Source: Pararhizobium_B sp963838155 (lineage in GTDB: Bacteria; Pseudomonadota; Alphaproteobacteria; Rhizobiales; Rhizobiaceae). Taken from it: a stretch of 64,000 nucleotides of DNA. Positions 17,051 through 26,511 of this stretch are shown piece after piece. Position 1 is the stretch's first letter. Each line of letters begins with the position of its first letter. The translations under genes were made by a program, and so were the position numbers. The notes beneath the pieces are model-generated. The model saw nothing but the letters and a program-made list of their open reading frames with translations, searched no databases and was not told the origin of the DNA. The stretch lies in NCBI GenBank assembly GCA_963838155.1, contig CAWIQE010000013.1, forward strand, positions 124,001-188,000. Direction: 5' to 3'.

Positions 17051-17073
17051 GGGGCCCGTCATTGCCGGGCCCC
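17051..17073 (-). terminator. hairpin between convergent gtrA-like gene and trxA
   Basis: GGGGCCCG (17051-17058) and CGGGCCCC (17066-17073) form an 8-bp GC stem with a seven-base loop. Read leftward it lies 26 bases beyond the trxA stop and is followed by GTTTCGTT. The T-run is poor, so it may be a stabilising 3' hairpin rather than a full intrinsic terminator. Confidence 0.55.
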
Positions 17074-17098
17074 GGGATGCGTCAAAAGGGGGTGGGCG

Positions 17099-17422
17099 TC
17101 AGGCGACGGCCCCGGAAATCCACGAGGACAACGCCGTCTTCGGCGATGCGCCGACCTTGATGTCGGCGACTTCGCCGCCCTTGAACATGGCGAGGGTCGG
17201 AATCGAGCGGACGCCGTACTGCGCCGCCAGCTCCGGGTTCTCGTCGATGTTCAGCTTGGCGACCTTGACCTTGCCGCCCATCTCCGTGGCGATCTCCTCG
17301 AGGCTGGGCGCGATCATCTTGCAGGGACCGCACCATTCGGCCCAGAAGTCCACGACGACGGGCTCGGCGGACTCCAGAACCTCCGCCTTGAAGTTGGATT
17401 TGTCGACCTTGACGGTGGCCAT
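17099..17422 (-). CDS. trxA: thioredoxin 1
   Basis: The 107-residue cytoplasmic thioredoxin carries the active site WCGPC (W30-C34) and the conserved cis-proline in the SIPT segment. It reduces protein disulfides with electrons from thioredoxin reductase. ATG 17422 has an AAGGAG site eight bases upstream. It follows addA after 94 bp on the same strand; addA-trxA-folC linkage is typical of the order, although here about 11 kb separates folC from trxA. Confidence 0.97.
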   Translation of the reverse strand: MATVKVDKSNFKAEVLESAEPVVVDFWAEWCGPCKMIAPSLEEIATEMGGKVKVAKLNIDENPELAAQYGVRSIPTLAMFKGGEVADIKVGASPKTALSSWISGAVA

Positions 17423-17516
17423 GCGGCTCTCCTTCGATGTGTTTCCGAGCGGCTCGAACCGCTCGCGCTCGAGCGGAATCTGATGTCGGCCGGCCGCCAT
17501 TTCAAGAGACGGTATC

Positions 17517-20500
17517 TCACGTCGGCGTGAGAGCGGCAAGGGCGGCGTCGAGCATCGCCGGGCCGACGGGCACGAGCACGGGCGCCTCGGTGAAGACGAG
17601 GGCCGCTTCGAGACGCCGGCCGGGGTAGAGCGGGGCCAGAATCGCGCGGTAGATCGCAAGCTGGGCCCGGTAGGCGGCCGGCGCATCCTCGGCGGTGAGG
17701 AAGGGCGGGCGGTTGGTCTTGTAGTCGACGATCAGCACCCGGTCCTCCGTCACCGCCAGGCGATCGATCCTGCCGGAGACGACGTGGGGCTTCCCGCGAA
17801 GGTCCAGCGTGCCCATGATCGACACTTCGGCGCGGCTGCCGGCGGCAAAGACCGGGGCGAAGGCGGGATCGTCCAGGATCGCGAAGACCGAACCGGCGAT
17901 CTTCGCCGTCTCGGCCGGGGGCCAGCCGGGACAGGCCCGGTCCAGATACCGCGCTGCGGCCTCGGCCCGCTCGGCGCCCGGCATGCCGGGAAGCACCTGG
18001 AGAAAGCGGTGGACGACGCGGCCCCGCTCCAGCGCGGGAAAGGCGCCGGCCTGGGCCGTGCGGATCGGGGAGCCGGCGGACCGCTCCGGTTCCTCGCCGT
18101 CGATGACGGCGGACGCGCCGGAGGGCGACAGCGGGCGGGGCGGTCGTACCGGCACGGGAAGCGGCCGGCGAAGCGCATCCGGCAGGGGCGGGGCGGGTGC
18201 CGCATCGGGCCCAGGCTCTTCGACGGCCCCGGCGGCGCTTTCCGCGTGCCGGCTGAAATGGAGGCCCGACCAGGTGTCGCCGGCTGCGGCGTAGCTGCGG
18301 GAGACGGCCGCGGTGCCCTCCCCTTCGAGGGCCTCCCAGACCATCGCCTGCCAGTAGCGGTATTTCGGCTCCTGCGGGGTCTGGTATCCGCAGACGACGA
18401 GCCGGTCGGCCGCCCGCGTCATCCCGACATAGAGCAGGCGCCGGTATTCCTCTTCGGCCGCCTTTCGCTGCTGCGCCCGGATCGCGCCGGTGACGCCGTT
18501 CTCGTAGGGCTTGCCGGGGACCCAGAGGACGGCGGGCGGCGCCTCGCCGTAGAGGCTTTCGAGCGGCCGCTCGCGCAGGGCGGGCATCTGGCTTGCGTGA
18601 ACGGCATCGCCGCCGGAATCCACCAGGAAGACGACCGGCGCTTCCAGCCCCTTGGAGGCGTGGACGGTCATGATGCGCACCTCGTCGCGGCCCTTGTCCA
18701 TCTCGCGCTTGATTTCCGGCGAATCGCTGCGGAGCACGGCGAGGAACGCTTCCAGGCCGGGCACGCCGGAGCTGCGTTCGTGCTCCAGCGCGAAGGACAG
18801 GAACTCGTCGAGCACGTCGCTCGCCTCGTGGCCGAGACGGGCGAGAAACCGCCTGCGGCCCCCTCCGGCGAGAATGCGGGCATAGAACTCGAAGACGGGC
18901 AGCCGGTCGACGAGCGCCAGGGACGCCGAGAGGTCCCGGTGGATCGACGACCACGGCTCCCGGCCGGTCCCGGCGAGGCCGGCAAGCCTTGCGAACAGGC
19001 TCTCCCGCTCGCCGCGTTCGGCCGCAAGGTCGTAGAGCTCCTCCTCCGACACGCCGTACAGCGGGCTTTTCAGGAGGCTTGCGAGCGAGAGGTCGTCCTC
19101 GGGCAGCAGCATGACGCGGCCGAGCGCCGCGAGATCCTGTATGGCGACGTGGTCGACGAGCCTGAGCCGGTCCGCGCCGGCGACGGGGATGTCCGTGCGC
19201 TGCTTCAGCTCGCGGTTCAAGGCCTGCACGAAGGCGTCGCGCTTGCGAACGAGCACGAGGACGTCGCCCGGGCGGATCCTGCGCGCGGTACCGCGGTCGA
19301 CGATGGTGCCGCGGCCGATCCAGTCCTCGATGGTGGCGGCGATGCGGCGGGCGAGCCGCGCCGGCGGCGACATCTCCAGGACCGCGTCGTAGGGGGCGGT
19401 CCAGTCGGCCTGCTCCTCGGCCTTTTCCTTGCGGATCATGTCCCAAACGTCGACCGAGCCGGGGTGTTTCAGCCGCGCCGTTTCATGGACGATGGCGGCG
19501 TCGCTGCCCAGGCCGCGGCGATTGTCGGGCTCGGAGAAGACGCGGTCGACCGCGCCGAGCACGCCGGCGGTCGAACGGAAGGACACCCGCAACCGCACCG
19601 GCTCGAAGCGCTGGCCGGCAGCGCCCACGCGGCGCGCGACGCTCCTGCGCTCCTCCTCGAACCGTTCCGGCCGGGCGCCCTGGAAGGAATAGATGGACTG
19701 CTTCTCGTCACCCACCGCAAAGAGGGTGCGACGGGCGCGACGCGCTCCTTCGCCGGCAAAGAACTCTTCGGCGAGGGACCGGATGACGCTCCACTGGCCG
19801 GCGCTGGTGTCCTGCGCCTCGTCGACCAGGATGTGGTCGATGCCCTGGTCCAGCTTGTAGTGCACCCAGGCGCCGGCGCCGTCGCGCGCGAGCAGGTCGG
19901 CGGTGCGGCCGACGAGGTCGTCGAAATCGAGCCGGCCGCGGTCGCGCTTCAGCCGTTCGTAGTCCTGGTCGAACCGGCCGGCGAGCGTCAGGGCGGCGCG
20001 GGTGGCCTCGAGCACCCGGAACCGCGCGAGGCGATCGATGCAGGCGCAGACATGCGCCTGGGCGGCTTCGACGCGGTCGGCGGCGTCCGGCATGGCGGCG
20101 AGGAGCGCCCCGGCGGTGACCTTGGAGAGGATCCGCGGCTTGCCTTCGTTCGTCATGAACAGGTCGACGATCAGCGGCCAGCGTTCCCCGGTTTCGGCCG
20201 TCGCGACCTGATCGAGGCCGGCGGCGAACTTCCTGGGCGTGACCGCGCTCCCGGCCTCGGCCGCGGAGAGGAAGGTTTCGAGCGCCTCGCCCGCCAGGGA
20301 CGGCAGCGGCCAGGCCGATGCCTCGATCGAAGCATCGTCCTCCTCCGGCGACAGGTCGAGCGCCCGGCGCAGCACGGTCTCCAGGCCGCCATGCGCGGCG
20401 GCGAAGGCACGGAACCGGCGGATCGCGTCGCGGCCCGCGATCAGCGCCGTGAGGAGCTTCTCCAGGCCGGCCTCGCCGCCGGCTTCGAGGACGTAGCGGA

Positions 20501-21053
20501 ACGCGTCGGCCAGGACGGCGTCCTCCTCGTGGGCGGCGGCCGTGAGCAGCATGCGCCGGGCTTCCGCGAGGAGGGCGGTCGCCGCGGTCTCGTCGAGGAT
20601 CTCGAAATGGCCGGCGACGTTCGCCTCGAGCGGGAACTGGTGCAGCACCAATTCGCAGAAGGCGTGGATGGTCTGGATCTTCAGGCCGCCCGGCGTTTCC
20701 AGGGCGCGGGCGAAGAGCTGGCGGGCGACGAGCAGGCGGCCGGCGCCGGGCGGGCGGCCGTCGATCTTGCCGACGGCGACGGCCAGGGCGTCGTCGTCGA
20801 ACCGGGTCCATTCCGCAAGCCTGGAGAAGACGCGGTTCGCCATCTCGGCGGCGGCGGCCTTGGTGTAGGTCAGGCAGAGGATCGCCGAGGGCCGGTTTCC
20901 CTCCAGCAGCAGCCGGACCACGCGCTCCGTCAGGACATGCGTCTTGCCGGAGCCGGCGTTGGCCGACACCCAGGCGGAGGCCTCGGGGTCGGAGGCGCGC
21001 GACTGGTCGGACGTGACCTGGGCGAGGAGATCGCCGCTTTCCGGCTCAATCAC
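17517..21053 (-). CDS. addA: double-strand break repair helicase-nuclease AddA
   Basis: AddA is the 1178-residue motor and nuclease subunit of AddAB, which resects broken DNA ends for RecA loading. It is a UvrD/Rep-type SF1A helicase: Walker A ANAGSGKTHVL at 31-41, CLTYTKAAAAEM motif Ia, DEAQDTS Walker B, GDEKQSIYSFQGA, HASKGLEAPVV and LYVGMTRAAD. The C-terminal RecB-like nuclease has LIVDYKTN. GTG 21053 overlaps the end of addB by eight bases, so the two subunits are translationally coupled. Confidence 0.96.
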   Translation of the reverse strand: MIEPESGDLLAQVTSDQSRASDPEASAWVSANAGSGKTHVLTERVVRLLLEGNRPSAILCLTYTKAAAAEMANRVFSRLAEWTRFDDDALAVAVGKIDGRPPGAGRLLVARQLFARALETPGGLKIQTIHAFCELVLHQFPLEANVAGHFEILDETAATALLAEARRMLLTAAAHEEDAVLADAFRYVLEAGGEAGLEKLLTALIAGRDAIRRFRAFAAAHGGLETVLRRALDLSPEEDDASIEASAWPLPSLAGEALETFLSAAEAGSAVTPRKFAAGLDQVATAETGERWPLIVDLFMTNEGKPRILSKVTAGALLAAMPDAADRVEAAQAHVCACIDRLARFRVLEATRAALTLAGRFDQDYERLKRDRGRLDFDDLVGRTADLLARDGAGAWVHYKLDQGIDHILVDEAQDTSAGQWSVIRSLAEEFFAGEGARRARRTLFAVGDEKQSIYSFQGARPERFEEERRSVARRVGAAGQRFEPVRLRVSFRSTAGVLGAVDRVFSEPDNRRGLGSDAAIVHETARLKHPGSVDVWDMIRKEKAEEQADWTAPYDAVLEMSPPARLARRIAATIEDWIGRGTIVDRGTARRIRPGDVLVLVRKRDAFVQALNRELKQRTDIPVAGADRLRLVDHVAIQDLAALGRVMLLPEDDLSLASLLKSPLYGVSEEELYDLAAERGERESLFARLAGLAGTGREPWSSIHRDLSASLALVDRLPVFEFYARILAGGGRRRFLARLGHEASDVLDEFLSFALEHERSSGVPGLEAFLAVLRSDSPEIKREMDKGRDEVRIMTVHASKGLEAPVVFLVDSGGDAVHASQMPALRERPLESLYGEAPPAVLWVPGKPYENGVTGAIRAQQRKAAEEEYRRLLYVGMTRAADRLVVCGYQTPQEPKYRYWQAMVWEALEGEGTAAVSRSYAAAGDTWSGLHFSRHAESAAGAVEEPGPDAAPAPPLPDALRRPLPVPVRPPRPLSPSGASAVIDGEEPERSAGSPIRTAQAGAFPALERGRVVHRFLQVLPGMPGAERAEAAARYLDRACPGWPPAETAKIAGSVFAILDDPAFAPVFAAGSRAEVSIMGTLDLRGKPHVVSGRIDRLAVTEDRVLIVDYKTNRPPFLTAEDAPAAYRAQLAIYRAILAPLYPGRRLEAALVFTEAPVLVPVGPAMLDAALAALTPT

Positions 21054-24000
21054 CGCCGTCCTCCTCTTCGTCGTCGGCCGCCGACCACTCCGCGACGCGC
21101 GCCAGGTGATCGTATTCGCCGCCGAAATCCCGTGCGCTGGCGGGGATCAGGCGCGAGGCGAAGCCGCGGCGGCCTTCGGCGAGCGCCGTCAGGAAGCCGA
21201 CGAACTGCTGCAGCGCCTCCTCGGCCAGTTCGGTAGCCGATCGCGTCTCCGGCTTTTTCGGCCTGCTGTTGTCGATCTGGTCGACCGCAAGCGTCTTCTC
21301 GGGCTTCAGCCGGACATAGAGGAGATGCGCCGGTTCGGTCGGCGGCACGCCGCGGAAACCGCCGAGCCGGAGCACCGCGGCTTCCAGCGCGAGCTGCGGA
21401 TCGAGCAGGACCCTCGCCTGCTTCGGCGACGGCGCGCTCCCGGTCTTGTAGTCGATGATCTCCGCCCTGCCGTCGGCCATGATGTCGATCCGGTCGGCAA
21501 GCCCCGAAAGCGAGAACTCCGTCGGCTCGATCGTCGTCCGGGCGCGTGCCTCGACATGGTGCGCGACGACGCCCGACCGCCCGCGCTCCCAGGCGACGAG
21601 GAGCGCGGCGACGCGGTCGAAGCGCGGCCGCCACGTGGCGGCGACATGCGGCGGCAGGTTCTCCTCGTCGAAAAGACGGTCGGCGATGTCCATCAGGCGA
21701 TCGAGGGCGCCGGGGCGATCGCCCGTCAGGCCGGACCGTCCGAACTCCTCGAGTATCGCATGATAGAGCGTTCCGCGCTCGGCCACCGAAGGGTCGCGCA
21801 CCATGTCGGCGATCGGTTCGAGGCGCAGGATCCGGCGGGCATAGATCGCGTAGGGGTCCCTGCGCAGCCGGCCGACCTCGCTGAAGGAATAGGTCGTCGG
21901 CTGCCTCTCCCTCGGCGGCCGGGGTTCGGGGCGCCGGGCAAAGGGGACGGACGGCCCCCGGTCGAGGACGTCCGCCCATTCCAGGATCGTTCGCCCGCGC
22001 GCGCGCATCGCGCCGGCCGCCTCTTCGCCCGCGACGGCGAGGAGACGCTGCAGCCAGCGCGAGGCGACGGTCGGCTCGGAGCCGGCGCGGGCCGAACGGC
22101 TCAGCACGGCGCGGGGCGTGCCGAGCGCCATCTGGAAGTCGTGGGCGGCCTGGCCGACGCGCCGTTCCGGCGGCTCGAGCCCGATGGCCGATTTCATGCC
22201 GCGCGACAGGAAGGCGTCGTTGGACGCGGCGCCGGGCCATGTCTTCTCGTTCAGTCCGGCGAGCACGATCGTGTCGACATGCTGCAGCCGCGCTTCGAGC
22301 GCCCCCCATATGAACACGCGCGGATGGGCGCCGGCGCGGGGCTTGACGGTCTCGCCGGCCAGCAGACCGGGCAGCATCGCGACCCAGTCTCCCGCCCGCA
22401 CGGCCAGGTCGACCTCGGATTCGATCACGCCGGACAGCACGTCGGCGAGTTTCTCGCCGGCCTCGGAGCCCCAGAGATGATCGAGATCGTCGTCGTCGCC
22501 GCGCGCTGCCGCCTCCAGCGCCTCGACCGTCGCACGGGCCCAGTCGGAGACCGGGAAACCGGCCGTCAGTCCCGTTCGGCCGGCTGCTGCATCCCTCCTC
22601 AGGAACCGGTCGGAGATGCGCCGCGCCGCGCTCTCGACGCGAGACGCGAGATCCCGAGCAAGCGCGCGGTCGGCATCGCCGATGCGGGTGCGCCATAGCG
22701 GGGGATGACGGTCGCCGGCCTCCTCGTCCAGCCGTCTTTCGACGAATGCCGACAGGGTGGACGCGTCCACTTCGCCGGTGCCGGCGCGCAGCGCCACCAG
22801 TTCCAGGACGCGCGCCGCCCGCCGGGCCGTGCCGGCCGGCAGGCCGAACCGCACGAGCGGATGCTTGAGGAGCGCGAGCAGCGCCACCGGGTCGCCGGGC
22901 TGCAGCACGACCTCGGCCAGAAGCACGAGCAGCCCGCCCTGAAGCGTGGTGGCGAGCGGCGTACCGGCGGAATCGTCCGCCTCGATCCCGAAACGCCTGA
23001 GCTCGATCGCCACGCGCCGGGCAAGGCCCCGGTCCGGCGTGACCAGCGCCACCTGGCATTCGTCGTGGCCGTCCTCCAGCGCATGCCGCATCGCGACGGC
23101 AACCGCCTGGGCCTCCTCGCGTTCGTTGCGGGCCTCGATCAGGGCGACGCCGTCGAGCGCCGACTGCGTCGCGGCCCCGTCGCCGGCTTTCGCCTCGGCC
23201 CACACCGGCGTCGCGGGCGTCGGCAGGAGCGCGCGCGACAGGAGGCGGTTGCGCGCGGCCAGCGCAGGGGGCGGCGTCGCGAGGTCGACGACGTCGTCGC
23301 GCCCGCGGCCGAGCTTTTCGAGCAGCCGATAGAGACCGTATTGGGGATGCGCGCGCGTGGCGGCATCGTCCGTGCGCAAGCGGGCGACGCCGGCCGGCGC
23401 GTCGGCGACCAGCCGCCAGTGCTCCCCGGTCATGATGCGATCCAGGCCGGGCAGCACGACGGCACCGGCGTCGAGTGTCATGACGGCGGCGATGAGATCG
23501 GCGGTCGCCGGAAGCGAACCGGTCGAGCCGGCGACGATCACCGGCCCTGCCGGCGGGCTCCGCGAGAGCCGGAGCGCTTCGGCGCGGAGCATGGCGTTGC
23601 GGTGGGCGGCCGGGCTCGAGCGGTTCATCTCGGCCAGGCGCCGCGGCCAGAAATCGCTGGCGATCCTGAGGAATTCCAGCGTCAGCTGCCACCAGGCGGC
23701 ATGATCGGCGGCGTCGAGCTCGCCGAGGGCCGACCAGGGACGCTCCTCGGTCTCCATCGCGTCCATCAGATCGACGAGGCCGCGCGCCAGCCAGACGGCG
23801 TCGGCGGGGTTGGCCGGCGCGATCAGCGGGTTGCCGGCGTGGACGGCGGAAACCGCCTCGGGCAGCGCGGCCTTCCAGGCGAGGATGAGCCGGGCGAGTT
23901 CCAGAAGCCGCTGCATGGACCCGGCGGGGGGATCCAGGTCGAGGGTGGCCGGCACCGCCGTTTCGAAGAAGCCGGCATCGTCGTCGATCTCGCCGAGCGG

Positions 24001-24243
24001 ACGGATGACCGGCAGGATGGCGGAGCCGCCGCCGATGCAGTCGACGAATTCCGAGCGGAGCACCCTTGCGGCGCGGCGCGTCGGGACGAAGACGGTCGCG
24101 GCGGCGAGGCCGAGCGGATCGTCCGGGTCGAAGCGAAAGCCCGCGACCAGCCGTCCCTCGCACAGGGCGGCCGCCAGCGTCTTCAGGAAGGGCACGCCTG
24201 GCGGAATCGAGAACAGCCGATCCTTTCGGTCCGATCGGGTCAT
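21046..24243 (-). CDS. addB: double-strand break repair protein AddB
   Basis: The 1065-residue partner of AddA has a catalytically degenerate helicase-like body (FVPTRRAARVLRSEF at the front) and an intact C-terminal PD-(D/E)XK nuclease with EIIDYKTG. I see no canonical Walker A lysine in the N-terminal region and none of the Fe-S cysteines known from Bacillus AddB, in line with the alphaproteobacterial subfamily. ATG 24243 shares one base with the murU stop (TGATG), and its own end overlaps addA. Confidence 0.94.
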   Translation of the reverse strand: MTRSDRKDRLFSIPPGVPFLKTLAAALCEGRLVAGFRFDPDDPLGLAAATVFVPTRRAARVLRSEFVDCIGGGSAILPVIRPLGEIDDDAGFFETAVPATLDLDPPAGSMQRLLELARLILAWKAALPEAVSAVHAGNPLIAPANPADAVWLARGLVDLMDAMETEERPWSALGELDAADHAAWWQLTLEFLRIASDFWPRRLAEMNRSSPAAHRNAMLRAEALRLSRSPPAGPVIVAGSTGSLPATADLIAAVMTLDAGAVVLPGLDRIMTGEHWRLVADAPAGVARLRTDDAATRAHPQYGLYRLLEKLGRGRDDVVDLATPPPALAARNRLLSRALLPTPATPVWAEAKAGDGAATQSALDGVALIEARNEREEAQAVAVAMRHALEDGHDECQVALVTPDRGLARRVAIELRRFGIEADDSAGTPLATTLQGGLLVLLAEVVLQPGDPVALLALLKHPLVRFGLPAGTARRAARVLELVALRAGTGEVDASTLSAFVERRLDEEAGDRHPPLWRTRIGDADRALARDLASRVESAARRISDRFLRRDAAAGRTGLTAGFPVSDWARATVEALEAAARGDDDDLDHLWGSEAGEKLADVLSGVIESEVDLAVRAGDWVAMLPGLLAGETVKPRAGAHPRVFIWGALEARLQHVDTIVLAGLNEKTWPGAASNDAFLSRGMKSAIGLEPPERRVGQAAHDFQMALGTPRAVLSRSARAGSEPTVASRWLQRLLAVAGEEAAGAMRARGRTILEWADVLDRGPSVPFARRPEPRPPRERQPTTYSFSEVGRLRRDPYAIYARRILRLEPIADMVRDPSVAERGTLYHAILEEFGRSGLTGDRPGALDRLMDIADRLFDEENLPPHVAATWRPRFDRVAALLVAWERGRSGVVAHHVEARARTTIEPTEFSLSGLADRIDIMADGRAEIIDYKTGSAPSPKQARVLLDPQLALEAAVLRLGGFRGVPPTEPAHLLYVRLKPEKTLAVDQIDNSRPKKPETRSATELAEEALQQFVGFLTALAEGRRGFASRLIPASARDFGGEYDHLARVAEWSAADDEEEDGGD

Positions 24244-25001
24244 CAGGCCTGCCGCGGCTTTCGGCAGGCGGCGACGGCGGCCTCGGCCTCGCCGATCGCC
24301 TCCGGCGTGCCGACGGTGATCCAGCGGCCCCGCATCGGCAGGCCGTGGAGCCGGCCGGCGGCGATCGCGGCGTCGAAACAGCGATTGAGCGAGAAGGGGC
24401 CGGCCGGCGCGTCCCTGAATATCCTGGGGTGGCAGACCATCGCGCCGGCATAGATCAGCGGCTCCGCGTCGCCGCCGGCGAAGCGCGATAGCCGGCCTTC
24501 CCGGTCGCGCACGAAGTCCCCGCGGCCGGTGTGGCCGGTCGCCTGGTCGAGACCCGCGACCATGACGAGAAGGTCCATCCGGGCGGGGTCGAAGGCGTCG
24601 GCGAGCGCCTGCAGGTTCGAGCGCCGGGCGGCCGGATCCTCGATCCAGAACGTGTCGGCATTGAGAACGTAGAACGGCGCCTCGCCGAGCAGCGACAGCG
24701 CCTTCGCCACCCCGCCGCCGGAATCGAGCAACCGCTCCGTCTCGTCGGAGACGACCGTCTCCAGCTCCGTGAAGGCGGCCAGATGGGCGCGGATCTGGTC
24801 CGCAAGATAGTGCACGTTGACGACGATTCGGCCGGCGCCGGCGGCGGCCAGGGCGTCGAGCGCATAGTCGATCAACGGTTTTCCGGCCACCGTCACCAGC
24901 GGCTTCGGGATGCTGTCGGTGATCGGGCGCATCCGCGTTCCCAACCCGGCCGCGAGCACCATCGCGTTCATGGACGGCACGGCTCGTCCTTTCGAAATCA
25001 T
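24243..25001 (-). CDS. murU: MurU-type N-acetylmuramate-1-phosphate uridylyltransferase
   Basis: The product is a sugar-nucleotide transferase with the hallmark MVLAAGLGTRMRPITDSIPK and the metal-binding VLNADTFW. Such a gene directly beside an AmgK-like kinase matches the AmgK-MurU peptidoglycan recycling route, in which MurU makes UDP-MurNAc from MurNAc-1-phosphate, bypassing de novo synthesis. ATG 25001 overlaps the upstream stop as ATGA (252 residues); starts at GTG 24980 or ATG 24971 would remove up to ten non-conserved residues. Function is inferred from family and context; other nucleotidyltransferase specificities are not excluded. Confidence 0.82.
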   Translation of the reverse strand: MISKGRAVPSMNAMVLAAGLGTRMRPITDSIPKPLVTVAGKPLIDYALDALAAAGAGRIVVNVHYLADQIRAHLAAFTELETVVSDETERLLDSGGGVAKALSLLGEAPFYVLNADTFWIEDPAARRSNLQALADAFDPARMDLLVMVAGLDQATGHTGRGDFVRDREGRLSRFAGGDAEPLIYAGAMVCHPRIFRDAPAGPFSLNRCFDAAIAAGRLHGLPMRGRWITVGTPEAIGEAEAAVAACRKPRQA

Positions 25002-26503
25002 GATTCGCCGGGGAGGATTCCAGCCCGTTCGTAGAAATCGCGCAAGGGGTGAAGCGCGGGATGGCGCAGCGCGGCGGCAAGATAGCGCTGCAGGCGCGGA
25101 ATGTGGGCGAGATAGCCCGGCTTGCCGTCGCGCAGCTTCAGGCGGACGAAGATGCCGAGGATCTTGGTGGCGCGCTGCGCGGACATGACGGCGAGCGCCC
25201 GTTCGAAGTCCTCGACGTCGAAGTCGGCCGACGCCGCCCGGCGCGCCGCGACATAGCGCTCGACCAGGTCGCCGGCGAGCGCCGGCTCGACCGTGACGCG
25301 GGCGTCCTGCACCAGGGAGGCGACGTCGTAGGCGGTCGGGCCGATCATCGCGTCCTGGAAATCGATCAATCCGATGCGGGCCTCGTCGCCGTGCCGCGGC
25401 AGCCAGAAGAGGTTCGGCGAGTGCACGTCGCGCAGGAGAACGTTCCGCTCGAAGCCGGCGGTGCCGTCGATCAGCGCCGACCAGAGCTCCCGGAACGTGC
25501 TGCGGCGGTCGCCCGGCATCTCCGCGCCCGTCTGCCAGGGGACGTACCAGTCCGCCAGCTGCTCGACCTCGACCGACATGGCGACCCGGTCGAAGGGCGG
25601 GATGACGTAGCGCGTGCCGTCGGGAAGCGGCAGCGGGCCGGGCGGCGGATGGCCGTGCAGCGCCGCGAGCACGTCGATCGCGGCCGAATAGCGCTCCGGT
25701 ATCGGCCGTCCGGCGGCATCGAGGACGCCTTCCTGGCCGAAATCCTCCAGGAGCAGCAGGCCCTCGTCGAGATCGGCAGCCAGGATTTCCGGAGCCGACA
25801 GCCCCCGGGCCCGCAGCAGGCCATCGACCGCGACGAAGGGGCGGACGTCCTCGGCGATGTGGGCGAGTTCCGTGTAGGGCTGGCCGTCGCGCACCGGGGG
25901 ACCCTTCGGCAGGCGCGGGGCGTTCATCAGCACGAGCGGCGGGCCGGCGGCAGGCCGGACGCGTTCGTAGCGGCGCGGGGAGGCGTCGCCCGCCAGATAG
26001 CGGCGCTCGGCGTCGCCACGCGCGAAGCGATCGAGAAAGGCACGCACGGCGAGCGAACGCCCGACGCGGGCAAGCACCGCCTCCCCGCCCGACAGCGTCG
26101 CGCGGCGACCGGTGCCCCGTTCCTCGATCCGCACGGCCAGCGCGCCCTCCGGCAAGAGTTGCCCGGCGTTTTCCGGCCATTCGACCAGCGCCGCGCCGGC
26201 GGCCAGCGCTTCGTCGAGGCCGAGTTCGGCGAGCTCGTCCGGGTGACCGATGCGGTAGAGATCGAAATGGGCGACGGGGAAGCGCAACTCGTAGGACTGG
26301 ACCAGGGTGAAGGTGGGGCTCGGGACCTCGAGCGCGGGATCGTCGGCGATCGCCCGGAGCACGGCGCGGGCGAGGGTGGACTTGCCGGCGCCGAGGTCTC
26401 CGGAAAGGGCGACGCAATCGCCCGGCTGCAGCGCCAGCGCGAGATCGTCGCCCAGGCGGCGGGTCTGGCGCTCGTCCGGCAGATCGACGACGATCGGAGG
26501 CAT
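24998..26503 (-). CDS. fusion of TsaE (tRNA t6A ATPase) and AmgK-like sugar kinase
   Basis: The 501-residue protein has two domains. Residues 1-150 are TsaE/YjeE: P-loop SGDLGAGKST at 34-43, then SPTFTLVQSY and HFDLYRIG; TsaE drives the TsaBD complex that makes t6A in tRNA. Residues 160-501 are a phosphotransferase of the APH/AmgK family with catalytic LLRDVHSPNLFW and metal-binding GLIDFQDAMIGP; AmgK phosphorylates MurNAc/GlcNAc at the anomeric position. The order TsaE-AmgK followed by MurU suggests cell-wall recycling joined to an essential tRNA gene. ATG 26503 lies nine bases after the kinase stop upstream. Confidence 0.88.
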   Translation of the reverse strand: MPPIVVDLPDERQTRRLGDDLALALQPGDCVALSGDLGAGKSTLARAVLRAIADDPALEVPSPTFTLVQSYELRFPVAHFDLYRIGHPDELAELGLDEALAAGAALVEWPENAGQLLPEGALAVRIEERGTGRRATLSGGEAVLARVGRSLAVRAFLDRFARGDAERRYLAGDASPRRYERVRPAAGPPLVLMNAPRLPKGPPVRDGQPYTELAHIAEDVRPFVAVDGLLRARGLSAPEILAADLDEGLLLLEDFGQEGVLDAAGRPIPERYSAAIDVLAALHGHPPPGPLPLPDGTRYVIPPFDRVAMSVEVEQLADWYVPWQTGAEMPGDRRSTFRELWSALIDGTAGFERNVLLRDVHSPNLFWLPRHGDEARIGLIDFQDAMIGPTAYDVASLVQDARVTVEPALAGDLVERYVAARRAASADFDVEDFERALAVMSAQRATKILGIFVRLKLRDGKPGYLAHIPRLQRYLAAALRHPALHPLRDFYERAGILPGES

Positions 26504-26511
26504 CGTGCCGG

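Noticed and set aside
17784..21236. 1150-codon open frame antisense to addA
   Set aside because: Composition mirrors the addA codons; no family motifs; addA itself has every UvrD helicase motif.
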